64,000 bases of DNA from Candidatus Heimdallarchaeota archaeon (GTDB taxonomy: Archaea; Asgardarchaeota; Heimdallarchaeia; Heimdallarchaeales; Heimdallarchaeaceae), in NCBI GenBank assembly GCA_030603365.1, contig JAUVXV010000003.1, forward strand, positions 301,494 through 365,493, read 5' to 3'. The stretch's first letter is position 1; each line of letters starts with the position of its first letter. Shown one piece after another: positions 16,832 through 25,546 of the stretch. The translations under genes were made by a program, and so were the position numbers. A model generated the notes under the pieces. It saw nothing but the letters and a program-made list of their open reading frames with translations. It did not search any database and had not been told where the DNA came from.

Positions 16832-18267
16832 GAAAAATGGATAGTAAAGAGAAAGTACAAAATGAAGATTTGCAAAAAATTAAGAACTATCTTCAAAATT
16901 CAAAGAAGAATATTGAAAGAATGAAAATAGGCAAAAAACCACGCCGAAAGTTCAAATTCATAATTAAAGAAAACAAATTTCTCTTTACTCTTGTTCTAAT
17001 TATCATCGTAACCACACCTTTACTCACAATTATTTTAAACAGAAATCCTCTCGCAACTAGTCCTTACAAAGATGCTATAACAAATACAATGGAAACTTTT
17101 GAATCAAACTTCACTGCAGTTAGTGGACTTCCAGTACATGAAGTAATTTCAGAAAACACTAGTTCAGAACTAATTATTTTGTCAACCTTAGCAAACTCAA
17201 TACTTATTGAAAGTGGGCTTTTCTCCAAAAAAGACAATTTAATGAAGCGAATTTCTTTTATTTTTGAAATTATTGTTGATGATTCTTTCAGAGATTACAA
17301 TAATAAAACACAGAAATTACCTGTTTTCAACCAATTTCTTGGGATCTATGCACTCTATCAAGCATTTTATGTATTAGAAGATACTGCATTTGCATTTAGT
17401 TTTACTAATATTAGCCGAATCGTTAATACTATGATTACTGACTTTTTGTACTACTCTACATGGCCTAATCTCTTTGCTGTTTCTGAAGATACTAGTACTT
17501 CATATTTAGTTGACCAAGCTCTTGCACTATCTGTTCTTACTACTCATATGTTCTTGACTGGAGAGCAGAAGGTTTTTGGTTGGGATCTCAAAGAAATAAC
17601 AGGAGGTATGTTAAGTCGCATTGAAAATCGTTTCTATATCTCTGCATCTCAATCCTTCTTTCATAAATATGATACAGTAACTCATGTAAGTTCAGGAATA
17701 TCGACTTCAGCTGATTTAATGTTTACTTCATTAGGATTATCAAGAACAGAGAAATTTTCTTCAGGTTACGCTTTTCCCCTAAGTAGCTATAATTTACATC
17801 AAAAAGTAATCAATGAATTAATAGATTCAAATTGGTTAGTTCATGAAGTTGATAAAATTGATGATTCTATTCAAATTAAGGATCAAGCATTTTTTACAAT
17901 GGTTTCTTATCTTTTGAACTTACAAAATGTCGGATTAGAGATTGAAAATTCAACATCTACTTTTCTGTATTCAGAAGATGGCTTTGTTAATAGCTTACAA
18001 AACCCGATTGTAACGGCAGAATCGTGTATGTATGGTTTAATTACTATGTCTTCGAAGAACTGGGCAAAAATTCAAAATGAAAGAGAATATGCACCTGAAC
18101 CCAGACCAACTCCTACAGGAACAGGAACAGAAACAGAATCCCCAGTACCTTCAGCAAGTTTTAGTTTTGTTGGAGTAATCTCTGCAATTGTTGTGATTGT
18201 AGCTCTTTCAAGGATGTCTATGAAATATAAGACGAGAAAGAAATTTGGTGACCAGGCCGAGATTTGA
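16828..18267 (+). CDS. Two-pass membrane protein with helical outer domain, family not recognised
   Basis: 479 residues. A basic cytoplasmic N-terminus of about 50 residues precedes a membrane helix (FLFTLVLIIIVTTPLLTIIL). An outer domain of roughly 350 residues consists of repeating long helices with patterns like those of alpha/alpha-barrel proteins (for example VDQALALSVLTTHMFLTGE). A Thr/Pro/Glu linker leads to a second helix (FVGVISAIVVIVAL). The last residues, FGDQAEI, are encoded by bases that also form the 3' end of the tRNA gene on the other strand. Probably the membrane partner of the MinD-like ATPase. Confidence 0.6.
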   Translation: MRKMDSKEKVQNEDLQKIKNYLQNSKKNIERMKIGKKPRRKFKFIIKENKFLFTLVLIIIVTTPLLTIILNRNPLATSPYKDAITNTMETFESNFTAVSGLPVHEVISENTSSELIILSTLANSILIESGLFSKKDNLMKRISFIFEIIVDDSFRDYNNKTQKLPVFNQFLGIYALYQAFYVLEDTAFAFSFTNISRIVNTMITDFLYYSTWPNLFAVSEDTSTSYLVDQALALSVLTTHMFLTGEQKVFGWDLKEITGGMLSRIENRFYISASQSFFHKYDTVTHVSSGISTSADLMFTSLGLSRTEKFSSGYAFPLSSYNLHQKVINELIDSNWLVHEVDKIDDSIQIKDQAFFTMVSYLLNLQNVGLEIENSTSTFLYSEDGFVNSLQNPIVTAESCMYGLITMSSKNWAKIQNEREYAPEPRPTPTGTGTETESPVPSASFSFVGVISAIVVIVALSRMSMKYKTRKKFGDQAEI

Positions 18268-18352
18268 ACTCGGGATCACATGCATGATAGCTTGGAGGAC
18301 GCATCCTTGCAAGTCCCCAAGCATGTATCATACCAAGCTTGACTACCTGGTC
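18246..18352 (-). tRNA. tRNA-Pro(GGG) with a 30-nt intron
   Basis: Read on the minus strand from 18352: acceptor GACCAGG pairs with CCTGGTC; D stem GTCA/TGAT with loop AGCTTGGTA; anticodon stem CATGC/GCATG; variable loop TGATC; T arm CCGAG-TTCAAAT-CTCGG; then A73 and an encoded CCA. The loop TTGGGG|T gives anticodon GGG at 18316-18318 with G37, as in proline tRNAs. A 30-nt intron (18285-18314) sits at the canonical 37/38 site. UUGG of the anticodon loop can pair with CCAA in the intron, but the strict bulge-helix-bulge with two 3-nt bulges is not formed. The 3' end overlaps the convergent membrane-protein gene by 22 bp. Confidence 0.88.
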
Positions 18353-18436
18353 TTTGTTTAGTTCTCTTCAAATGAAATGGATTTTAAGCTTTTCTATGTG
18401 CAAATCTTTAACTAATCTTGAAAATTAGAAAGATAA

Positions 18437-18964
18437 TTATTGATTCATTAAGATTAATTCAGCAACCTGTTTCAGTAATTCTAAATGTTCTTCTGTCCAT
18501 TTTTTTTCCTTTTTTACAGTTTCAAATCCAATGAACCCAATAGGATTATCTTCTCTAGATATTGGTATTGCTAAGATGCTTTTTACACCTTGAAATTCCA
18601 TTAATTCTTTCATTGGTTTAGCTTCATCTGTAAGCTCATTTATGCTATTTATACAAGCTACCTCAAGCTTATCATAAACTACATTTTTATAGAAAGGGAA
18701 AAGATCTATGGGGATGTTTTGTTGATCCTGCTTAACAGAATGAATACCCTTTTTGCAAAATTCATGAGTATTGTTGGTAATAATAAAACCATTTTTATCT
18801 TTTGAGAAAAAATAGACATAACCCCTATCTGAATTAGAATATTTGCCTATAATTTCTATCCATTTGATTATTTTCTTATCAAGATCAATCTCTTCTAAAT
18901 AGATATCTTTTAAGCTGTTGACTACCTTTACCAACTTCTTGTTTTTCAAAGTTTCAGAAGACAT
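18437..18964 (-). CDS. Stand-alone GAF-domain protein
   Basis: 175 residues. After a helix of about 35 residues, one GAF domain runs to the end: YSNSDRGYVYFFSKDKNGF, GVKSILAIPISREDNPIGFIGFET and WTEEHLELLKQVAELI are its typical beginning, central strands and final helix. GAF domains bind cyclic nucleotides, haem, tetrapyrroles or redox ligands; no ligand can be named, though two Cys (FCKKG, ACINS) might serve. There is no output domain, so it would act through a partner. Confidence 0.85.
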   Translation of the reverse strand: MSSETLKNKKLVKVVNSLKDIYLEEIDLDKKIIKWIEIIGKYSNSDRGYVYFFSKDKNGFIITNNTHEFCKKGIHSVKQDQQNIPIDLFPFYKNVVYDKLEVACINSINELTDEAKPMKELMEFQGVKSILAIPISREDNPIGFIGFETVKKEKKWTEEHLELLKQVAELILMNQ

Positions 18965-19064
18965 AAGGCAAATTGATTATAGTTACCATACAATTTAAAA
19001 ATTTTGGAAAACAAGAGAAAAATAGTAATTTTACAGTTAAAATTATAAATTAAAGACAAATATT

Positions 19065-19817
19065 ATGCATATGAACTCAGATTCTAGTTTGCTTCATGAA
19101 TTGTCATGGACAGATATTGAAAGATTAGACAAGAAAACCACAGTATTTCTATTCCCTGTAGGAAGTACTGAACAACATGGACCTCAAAATCCTTTAGGAA
19201 CAGATTTCTTGATCGCTGAACATGTCGCAAGGAAATCTGCAGAATTAGTAGAGAATGCTTATTGTTTACCAACACTTCCTGTAGGAGTCGCTCCACATCA
19301 TAGAAACTTTCCTGGTACTCTTTGGACATCTCGTTCTACATTTGAAACATTAGTTAAAGATGTGATACATTCAATACATTACCATGGTTTTGAGAAAGTT
19401 ATAGTTGTTAACGGTCATGGTGGGAATTCTTCTTCAGTACTTAATGCAATTACTGATTATAATGATATTCATGATATGGTTTGTTCAATGTTTGAATGGT
19501 GGAGAGATTCTGAGATAATATCTTCAGTGTTCAACGTTCCTTCAGCAATTCATGCAGATGTTGTGGAAACATCAACAGTTTGGGCAATACGTCCTGATTT
19601 AGCAAAAGAAGAAAGATTAGCAGGTCTAACTTCAGCTGATGTGTGGGGTAGATTAATTGGTTCTCTTTATATCCCTTCAAGAGCAGATCAGATTACAGAA
19701 ACAGGTATTGCTGGAACTTTAGAAGGAATATCCATTGACAAAGGTAATCAAGCTCTCGAAAAAATTATTAAAAAACTCGTTAAAGCGATTGAAGACCTTT
19801 CAAGCTATAGTAAATAA
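19065..19817 (+). CDS. Creatininase-family amidohydrolase
   Basis: 250 residues. Metal-binding motifs of the family are intact: PVGSTEQHGPQNPLGTD (E, H, D ligands), HHRNFPGT, VNGHGGNSS and a late HADVVETS. Members include creatinine hydrolase, the riboflavin/F420-path formamide hydrolase ArfB and a mycofactocin peptidase. An archaeon makes ArfB the most natural relative, but sequence alone does not settle the substrate. A second in-frame ATG is two codons after the first. Confidence 0.88.
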   Translation: MHMNSDSSLLHELSWTDIERLDKKTTVFLFPVGSTEQHGPQNPLGTDFLIAEHVARKSAELVENAYCLPTLPVGVAPHHRNFPGTLWTSRSTFETLVKDVIHSIHYHGFEKVIVVNGHGGNSSSVLNAITDYNDIHDMVCSMFEWWRDSEIISSVFNVPSAIHADVVETSTVWAIRPDLAKEERLAGLTSADVWGRLIGSLYIPSRADQITETGIAGTLEGISIDKGNQALEKIIKKLVKAIEDLSSYSK

Positions 19818-20143
19818 CATCATAGAACAGATGTAGAGAGAAACCCACTTGAAAGATGATGTGGAGACAATACAGAGAAAATATTGTGATGAGTTATTTT
19901 CTCTTTGTTGTTTCAACAAAGTTGTTGAGTGACTTTTACTAGATAATTTGCTCGATTGTAGAGGTTTTTAATTTAATGACAAAGCTTACTTAAGGTTGAA
20001 TTGTAGTCAACTTTTATGCATTCAACACATAGAACTGTTGTCATCTCTTATTAACCGTAAATGATTCTAAAACTCCCTGTACTGTCCTTTTTAGAAGTTT
20101 CCTCAATCCGCTTTTTGAACCTTGATGACATGGGGACAAAAGA
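19818..20143. other. Intergenic region with one perfect hairpin
   Basis: No gene is seen. CTTTGTTG-TTT-CAACAAAG (19903-19921) is a perfect 8-bp hairpin with a 3-base loop, placed about 90 bp after the creatininase stop. No T run follows directly. An in-frame extension of the next gene to 20061 crosses the TATA box and is not believed. Confidence 0.4.
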
Positions 20144-20152
20144 TTTTATAAA
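20144..20152 (+). promoter_or_regulatory. TATA box of the polytopic membrane protein gene
   Basis: TTTTATAAA preceded by purine-rich ACAAAAG. Transcription would start near 20174, seven bases before ATG 20181, which fixes the start of the next gene. Confidence 0.6.
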
Positions 20153-20180
20153 CACTTATGGGATTTACAAGTTGTTCATC

Positions 20181-21884
20181 ATGAAAACTTCAGATTCGGC
20201 AAGAGAAACTTTAATCAGTCAGAGGAAAAGATTTGATGCTTTGGGAGCTGCCCTTAGGCGGGCTTCAAGCATGAGTTCATGGTTTAAAGTTATGTTCGCA
20301 ACTACGCTCATATTTGGATTACCAACTCTTATATTGTTATCTAATCCTCTTAAAGATGGTACAACTTTTGGGATTCAGCTACTCATTTATGGTTTTCGGA
20401 TATTTATGATTGCACTTGCTTTTTATCTACTAGCAAGAATAACACCCCAGTTATATGCCGCTAAAAACGACCTAAACATTAAGTTAGAAGAAGTTGGATA
20501 TCAAGAAGCTGGTACCAACTCAGTAGCAGAAAAGAACTTGGTTGTTCGTAACATATTCTTCAGCATTCTTAAGATTCTTGTATTTATTTCCTCAGGTTTT
20601 GGATTGTTTCTAGTAAGTTCTAGAATAAATTATGGATATATAATAGGACTCCAAATTATCTATTTATCAGTTCTATTTATTTTAATAGTAACAATGAAAT
20701 TCTGGATATCAAGAAAACCTGATTACTCTCCAAGAATGGGTGGTAGGTTACTAGTACTTGCTTTCATTCCTGGATCGTTTTTCTGGGGTTTTGAAGTAAT
20801 AATAGGTTTCTTCAGTACAATTAGCAATCCAACATTTAGATATAATTATATACAAACATCATTTGGTTTTGTCTATCCTTTCGTGTTTCTTTTCTTATTG
20901 ATAGCTATATTTATAACTACAAAGAAAACAAAAAGAGAGAAGACTGCACTTCAGAAGGCTAGAGAAGCAGAATTCACTAGAAAATCTGGCTTTATTGATG
21001 AAAAAAGTGTTTTTTCAAGAATAAAATATAGATACCAAATTTGGTGGAATAAAGTAACCCAAACTCTTTCTATAAAGATAAAGAAGGATGATATAGATTC
21101 CAAGCCAAGTTTACTTCTAGTAAATAGCATCTGGATAACTTTAATTGTATCAGTACTTGGCTTTGCTTTCTTTGTTCCATGGAATATATTTCCACATGAT
21201 GCAACTTTCTTTGCCGCAGTTCTTATAATCTCTTATCAATATTCAATGATAAAATATGAAAGAGAAGAGATTGATGTACTTTCTGATCCTAAAAAGAACG
21301 AAGATATAACACCACCTTCAATTAGAACTAAAGAATTGCCTTCCATAACCCTAAGATTGATTCTTCTACCTACAATTATATTCGTTATAGCTCAATACGT
21401 CATGAATGGTATACTTACAGATGGGATTCTTAGCGCTGACAACCGAATGCTCATTCTAACATTTACTTGGATTGCTGCGTTAATAGTCGTTCCAATTGCA
21501 ATTCAATTGGTATATCTTATTTCAAGAGATTTGAAGAGCGAACGTGAATTTAAGAATTTTAAAATGTACTTCACAAGTCTTATTTACATATTAATTTTCC
21601 AACTAGTTCTCTTCACAGCATCAGTTGTTTCACTTTTCGTAGCTTTACAATTTGATTTTCAATTAATTGATCCAATGGCATTAGTTCTTCAAGCTATATT
21701 CGTTGTAACTATTGTTGTTCTTCCCATAGTATATCTGTTGATTGCTATGAAAGTTGATGATGCAGGATATAAAATTCTACGAATTTGTACATGGGTTTTA
21801 GTTGGAATAATTGGTGTGGTAATTATTGAAGAATTCTTGCACTTTGTTTTACATGGGTATTTTAAAGTTCCATGGCCCTGGTAA
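20181..21884 (+). CDS. Polytopic membrane protein, family not recognised
   Basis: 567 residues with about a dozen hydrophobic helices in two blocks of six or so. They are separated by a charged cytoplasmic loop near residues 265-310 (KKTKREKTALQKAREAEFTRK ...). The short N-terminus is basic and amphipathic (ISQRKRFDALGAALRRAS). No transporter signature, catalytic motif or known domain was recognised. It stands alone between the creatininase-family and asparaginase genes. Confidence 0.65.
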   Translation: MKTSDSARETLISQRKRFDALGAALRRASSMSSWFKVMFATTLIFGLPTLILLSNPLKDGTTFGIQLLIYGFRIFMIALAFYLLARITPQLYAAKNDLNIKLEEVGYQEAGTNSVAEKNLVVRNIFFSILKILVFISSGFGLFLVSSRINYGYIIGLQIIYLSVLFILIVTMKFWISRKPDYSPRMGGRLLVLAFIPGSFFWGFEVIIGFFSTISNPTFRYNYIQTSFGFVYPFVFLFLLIAIFITTKKTKREKTALQKAREAEFTRKSGFIDEKSVFSRIKYRYQIWWNKVTQTLSIKIKKDDIDSKPSLLLVNSIWITLIVSVLGFAFFVPWNIFPHDATFFAAVLIISYQYSMIKYEREEIDVLSDPKKNEDITPPSIRTKELPSITLRLILLPTIIFVIAQYVMNGILTDGILSADNRMLILTFTWIAALIVVPIAIQLVYLISRDLKSEREFKNFKMYFTSLIYILIFQLVLFTASVVSLFVALQFDFQLIDPMALVLQAIFVVTIVVLPIVYLLIAMKVDDAGYKILRICTWVLVGIIGVVIIEEFLHFVLHGYFKVPWPW

Positions 21885-21906
21885 GTTTTTACCATTTCTT
21901 TTCTTT

Positions 21907-22881
21907 TTATTTTGTTAAATCAACAAAATTACTTTGTCTTTTCTCAGGATTTTTCATATGTGAATTTGCATAGAAATGAAATATTCCATCTTTGTTTGTA
22001 AAAGCTCTACAAAAGCCCCTATTATCCATTGAAAGAATGTGTAAAACTCCTTTTTCATTAATCTTCTTTAGATCTGAAATACCCATTTTAGTAGATTCTT
22101 CAAGAGACAAATTTCTCTCATATCTATCAACAACTAATCTTGCCGTTGATAGTCTTATTGCTAATTCTCCTGTACCAGTACAGGCTGCACCAGCTACTTC
22201 TGAACAGTAAATACCTGCTCCAAAAATTGGTGAATCACCAACTCTGCCAGGAAATTTCATGGCTAATCCTGAAGTTGAAACCCCTACTGCTAGATTTCCT
22301 TCTCTGTCTAAAGCAATTACATTAGTAGTCCCATGTTTATCAAAACTCAGTTTCCTATACCATTCTCGAACAGAGTATTTTTCCATGACATCCTTTAGAT
22401 GATCGTCAAATTTCATGAAAAGCTCTCTCACTAAAGTTTGTGCCTCTTGAGGCATCTCTAAGCTTTTACCTTCCATGACCTTATAATAATTTCGCATACC
22501 AAGCTCATCAATTATTTCCTCTTCAACAAACCCCAAGGCTCTAGCGAATTTTTCTGCTCCTTCACCAACAAGCATAACATGAGGAGAAAGTTCCATAACT
22601 TTTCGAGCAATACTGATGGGATGTCGAAAGTTTCTAACAGCTGCAATTGAGCCAGCTTGTCTCGTTTTACCGTCCATAATAGAAGCATCAAGCTCAACTA
22701 TACCTTGAAGATTAGGAAACCCATTGAATCCGACAGTTATGTCATATGGATTATTTTCAATAAGCTTAATACTTTCTTCAACAGCATCGAGAGCACTACC
22801 ACCTTCACTAAGAATCTTTGAGCCAGTAGGTAATCCAACATTGGCATTACGTGTTCCACAGATTGCATAATCCAAAGTCAT
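21907..22881 (-). CDS. Ntn-type asparaginase / glycosylasparaginase
   Basis: 324 residues of the family that cleaves itself to expose an N-terminal Thr nucleophile. The cut site is HGTTNVIALDREGNLAVG, where the Thr after HG is the nucleophile. Matching blocks follow: STSGLAMKFPGRVGDSPIFGAG and CTGTGELAIR. The N-terminal part GGSALDAVEESIKLIENNP is typical. The closest match by eye is glycosylasparaginase; L-asparaginase or isoaspartyl peptidase are alternatives. A TTG at 22899 is in frame, but a minus-strand TATA (TTTTTATAC near 22903-22911) puts transcription just ahead of ATG 22881. Confidence 0.88.
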   Translation of the reverse strand: MTLDYAICGTRNANVGLPTGSKILSEGGSALDAVEESIKLIENNPYDITVGFNGFPNLQGIVELDASIMDGKTRQAGSIAAVRNFRHPISIARKVMELSPHVMLVGEGAEKFARALGFVEEEIIDELGMRNYYKVMEGKSLEMPQEAQTLVRELFMKFDDHLKDVMEKYSVREWYRKLSFDKHGTTNVIALDREGNLAVGVSTSGLAMKFPGRVGDSPIFGAGIYCSEVAGAACTGTGELAIRLSTARLVVDRYERNLSLEESTKMGISDLKKINEKGVLHILSMDNRGFCRAFTNKDGIFHFYANSHMKNPEKRQSNFVDLTK

Positions 22882-22968
22882 TAGGTAAGAAGAGAACAAG
22901 AGTATAAAAAATATGCTCCCGGAAGATATTAGAAAAATAGCTTTAAGAATACATCTGATAAAACTATC

Positions 22969-23751
22969 ATGATGTCAGAATTGATGGTGGAATCTAATCA
23001 GCTAACAAAATATTTCAATTCACTATTGGCTGTAGACAAAATAAACTTAGAGATACCAAAAGGTAAAATTTATGCGCTGTTAGGACCTAATGGGGCTGGT
23101 AAAACAACTACAATTCGAATGTTGTTGGGTCTTCTAAAACCTTCATCGGGAAGTGTGATGGTAAATGGAAAAAGTGTTTCTGATGATCCTAAATCAATCA
23201 GAGGAGAAATAGGTATTCTTCCTCAGTTTTCAGCAGCTTATTATGATCTGACTCCTATGCAGAATATTCATTTCATTCTCGAATTGAATAATATATCTTA
23301 TGACGACGTGAGTGCTTCTTTAGCAGAATATTTTCGAACTCTAGATATTTCCTATGAATTACTTAACAAACCATTTTCCAAATTATCTGGAGGTGAGCAA
23401 AGATCTATTAGTTTTATAATGGCAGCTATTACAAATAAAGAATTTCTGATACTTGATGAACCTACCTCAGGATTAGATATTGCTCGAGCTAAATACATTC
23501 GTTCTATCATTAAGTACCTTGTTGAACAACAAGGAAAAACTATCCTGTTGTCATCACACATTGTATCTGATTTAGAAGAGTTAGCTGATTATTGTGGAAT
23601 CTTAAAAAAAGGAAAGCTGATTTTTCAAGGTAGAAAAGAGGAAATTATTGAGCTTTATGCTCCAGATACACAAGATTTTGAAGATGCTATTGTAAATGCA
23701 TTTGGAGTCAAAACTACTAATTCTCAGACTTTTATGGGGGGAAACAAATGA
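22969..23751 (+). CDS. ABC-2 type exporter, ATP-binding subunit
   Basis: 260 residues. Walker A GPNGAGKTT, Q-loop LPQFSAAYY, signature LSGGEQR, Walker B FLILDEPTSGLD and switch His in LLSSHI are all intact, so the ATPase should work. The sequence type is that of NatA/drug-exporter subunits. It overlaps the permease gene by 4 bp (ATGA), so the two are co-translated. Two further in-frame ATGs follow the first closely. Confidence 0.93.
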   Translation: MMSELMVESNQLTKYFNSLLAVDKINLEIPKGKIYALLGPNGAGKTTTIRMLLGLLKPSSGSVMVNGKSVSDDPKSIRGEIGILPQFSAAYYDLTPMQNIHFILELNNISYDDVSASLAEYFRTLDISYELLNKPFSKLSGGEQRSISFIMAAITNKEFLILDEPTSGLDIARAKYIRSIIKYLVEQQGKTILLSSHIVSDLEELADYCGILKKGKLIFQGRKEEIIELYAPDTQDFEDAIVNAFGVKTTNSQTFMGGNK

Positions 23752-24953
23752 GTAAAGAAGAGAAAAGACCCAAACAACTAAAAGCACTATTGAAAAAAGA
23801 TTTGAAACTTCTTTTACGTAAGAGAGTAGCTATTTTTGTTTTTGGTGGTCCATTCATTCTTATGTTTCTTCTAATTGGTCTTCCTTCACTCTTCAGTTCT
23901 CAACAAACTATGGTTTTGTTAATTTATAGTGATGATAGCGATTACAATGGTATAAACATCGGTGCATCAGTTTTAGATAATATCACATATTATTTCTCGT
24001 TTGATCCAAGCATAGAAGTAGTCCAAAATGTTACTAGTTTTTCAGAGGTTAAAGCGACAGATAATTTTGGCGTATACCTGCCGTCTAACTTCTCATTACT
24101 AACGTTTACTGGATCTCCAATCTACTTTACTGTAGATGCTACTCAATCATTGTTTTCTGAGAGTATATTTAATACAATTCATGCAATTACTCAAAATGTA
24201 ATTGCTACAGTTTTAGCAAATAGGACCCTTCCAGTTATTCAAACAATTGAAGAACCTCCAACTTCATTACCTGAAGAACAATTATTGGGACCTAAAGCAG
24301 CAGCGGTTGCCATGCCTTTAAGCTATATGATATTTCTTCTAATAGCTTTAAATTCAGGTTCTTATTCAAATATAGGTTTTGCTAGAGAAAAAAGAATGCG
24401 AACTATGGAGATTTTATTATCTTACACCAAGAAGCACAGTCATTTAGTTATTTCAAAAACAATTACTTCTTTAGTAGCTTCTCTCGGTTCAACTCTATCC
24501 TATATTCTCGGAATAATCGCAGCCACTAGCCTAACAGGAGCAGGAACAGAAGGTATTTTCGAAATCTTTGGTTTGAATATGCAACTTCTCAATGCTGGAG
24601 ATATAATTATTATTTTTATCTTTGCAGTTACTGCACTATTGATATCTACTCTGATAACGATGGCAATAGATTGCAATATAACACGAGAAGCATCTGAGAG
24701 GTTAAGTCCATTACTATCTATTGGCCTTGCAATGTTTTTCTACTTTGTAGCTTTATCTAATCCATTGAGTGCATCTACAACCCTCGTGATAAACCCCTTC
24801 TACTGGTGTTACAGGCTAGCATTGTTATTGATATCTGGAAAGTTCAGTATTGAGATAATTATTTATCTTAGTCTTATCATTGGTTTAGGAGGACTACTGA
24901 TTTTCTTTGCTACTCGAGGAATTCAAAAAGAGAAAAGTTTGTATCTAGAATAA
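23748..24953 (+). CDS. ABC-2 type exporter, membrane subunit
   Basis: 401 residues. One N-terminal membrane helix (FVFGGPFILMFLLIGLPSLF), an outer domain of about 140 residues, then five to six helices with the ABC-2 signature region FAREKRMRTMEILLSYTKKHSHLVISK. The layout matches NatB-type permeases. With the ATPase it would form a 2+2 exporter; substrate unknown. Confidence 0.88.
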   Translation: MSKEEKRPKQLKALLKKDLKLLLRKRVAIFVFGGPFILMFLLIGLPSLFSSQQTMVLLIYSDDSDYNGINIGASVLDNITYYFSFDPSIEVVQNVTSFSEVKATDNFGVYLPSNFSLLTFTGSPIYFTVDATQSLFSESIFNTIHAITQNVIATVLANRTLPVIQTIEEPPTSLPEEQLLGPKAAAVAMPLSYMIFLLIALNSGSYSNIGFAREKRMRTMEILLSYTKKHSHLVISKTITSLVASLGSTLSYILGIIAATSLTGAGTEGIFEIFGLNMQLLNAGDIIIIFIFAVTALLISTLITMAIDCNITREASERLSPLLSIGLAMFFYFVALSNPLSASTTLVINPFYWCYRLALLLISGKFSIEIIIYLSLIIGLGGLLIFFATRGIQKEKSLYLE

Positions 24954-25003
24954 ACTTTTCTTCCTTTTTTTACTATGAAAGTAATTGTGGAACCCCTTAA
25001 TAT

Positions 25004-25496
25004 TTAGCTTTTAACTATTGCAGTTTCTATTCCTTTCCAGATGAAAAATATGATTACATCTACTGTAAAAGCAAAAATAAAACCTAAAAATGAAAACAAA
25101 ATAATCCATAAATTTTACTTTTTTAGCACCTTCAATTCTTCTATTGATTTTATTGTATTTTGAGGAACTTTAGATTTTTTCTTGAATCTCATACCATTTA
25201 CTACAGTTGCTACAGCAGTTAATACATTAATTATCATGATGAATATATCAACAGGTCTTATTGGACCAATAATTGATGTACATAGTCCATAAATTGCAGA
25301 AGCTGCAAAAAAAGGAGTTCCTACTAAATAAGGAATTTTATTTTTATTACTAAATTTCTTCCAGTAGGAAATTACGTCATTTTGACATCGGGGACACTTG
25401 TAATCTCTTTGTAACGACTTCTCATTTACAAAATTTAAGAAATAAACGTTTTTTTTCACATTTAGGACAAAAATGAGTTCTTTGGAGAAATTTCAT
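25004..25496 (-). pseudogene. Zinc-ribbon membrane protein broken by a frameshift and a stop
   Basis: The open part (25115-25459) gives CPRC, a helix pair and a basic tail, using a GTG inside a run of eight As. Reading upstream from ATG 25496 gives MKFLQRTHFCPKCEK in the next frame up to that same run (25449-25456). Removing one A joins the two and makes a full CxxC...CxxC ribbon followed by two membrane helices. After the TAA at 25115 the same frame stays open for 36 more residues with another hydrophobic helix (LWIILFSFLGFIFAFTVDVI), ending at 25004. So the gene is decayed, or the A run is a sequencing slip and the last helix is incidental. Confidence 0.6.
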
Positions 25497-25546
25497 TGAA
25501 CCAATTTTAATAAGATTATTTTAACTGTTTCTACTATTGAAAGATG

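Noticed and set aside
18250..18352. tRNA-Cys, tRNA-Ala or long-arm tRNA (Ser, Leu, Sec) instead of an intron-bearing tRNA-Pro
   Set aside because: TTGCAAG inside the intron can mimic Cys or Ala anticodon loops, but no matching 5-bp stem forms, G3:U70 for Ala is missing, and the variable loop is five bases.
19886..19960. C/D box small RNA
   Set aside because: GTGATGA fits a C box, but no CTGA D box follows at the right distance and no C'/D' pair is seen.
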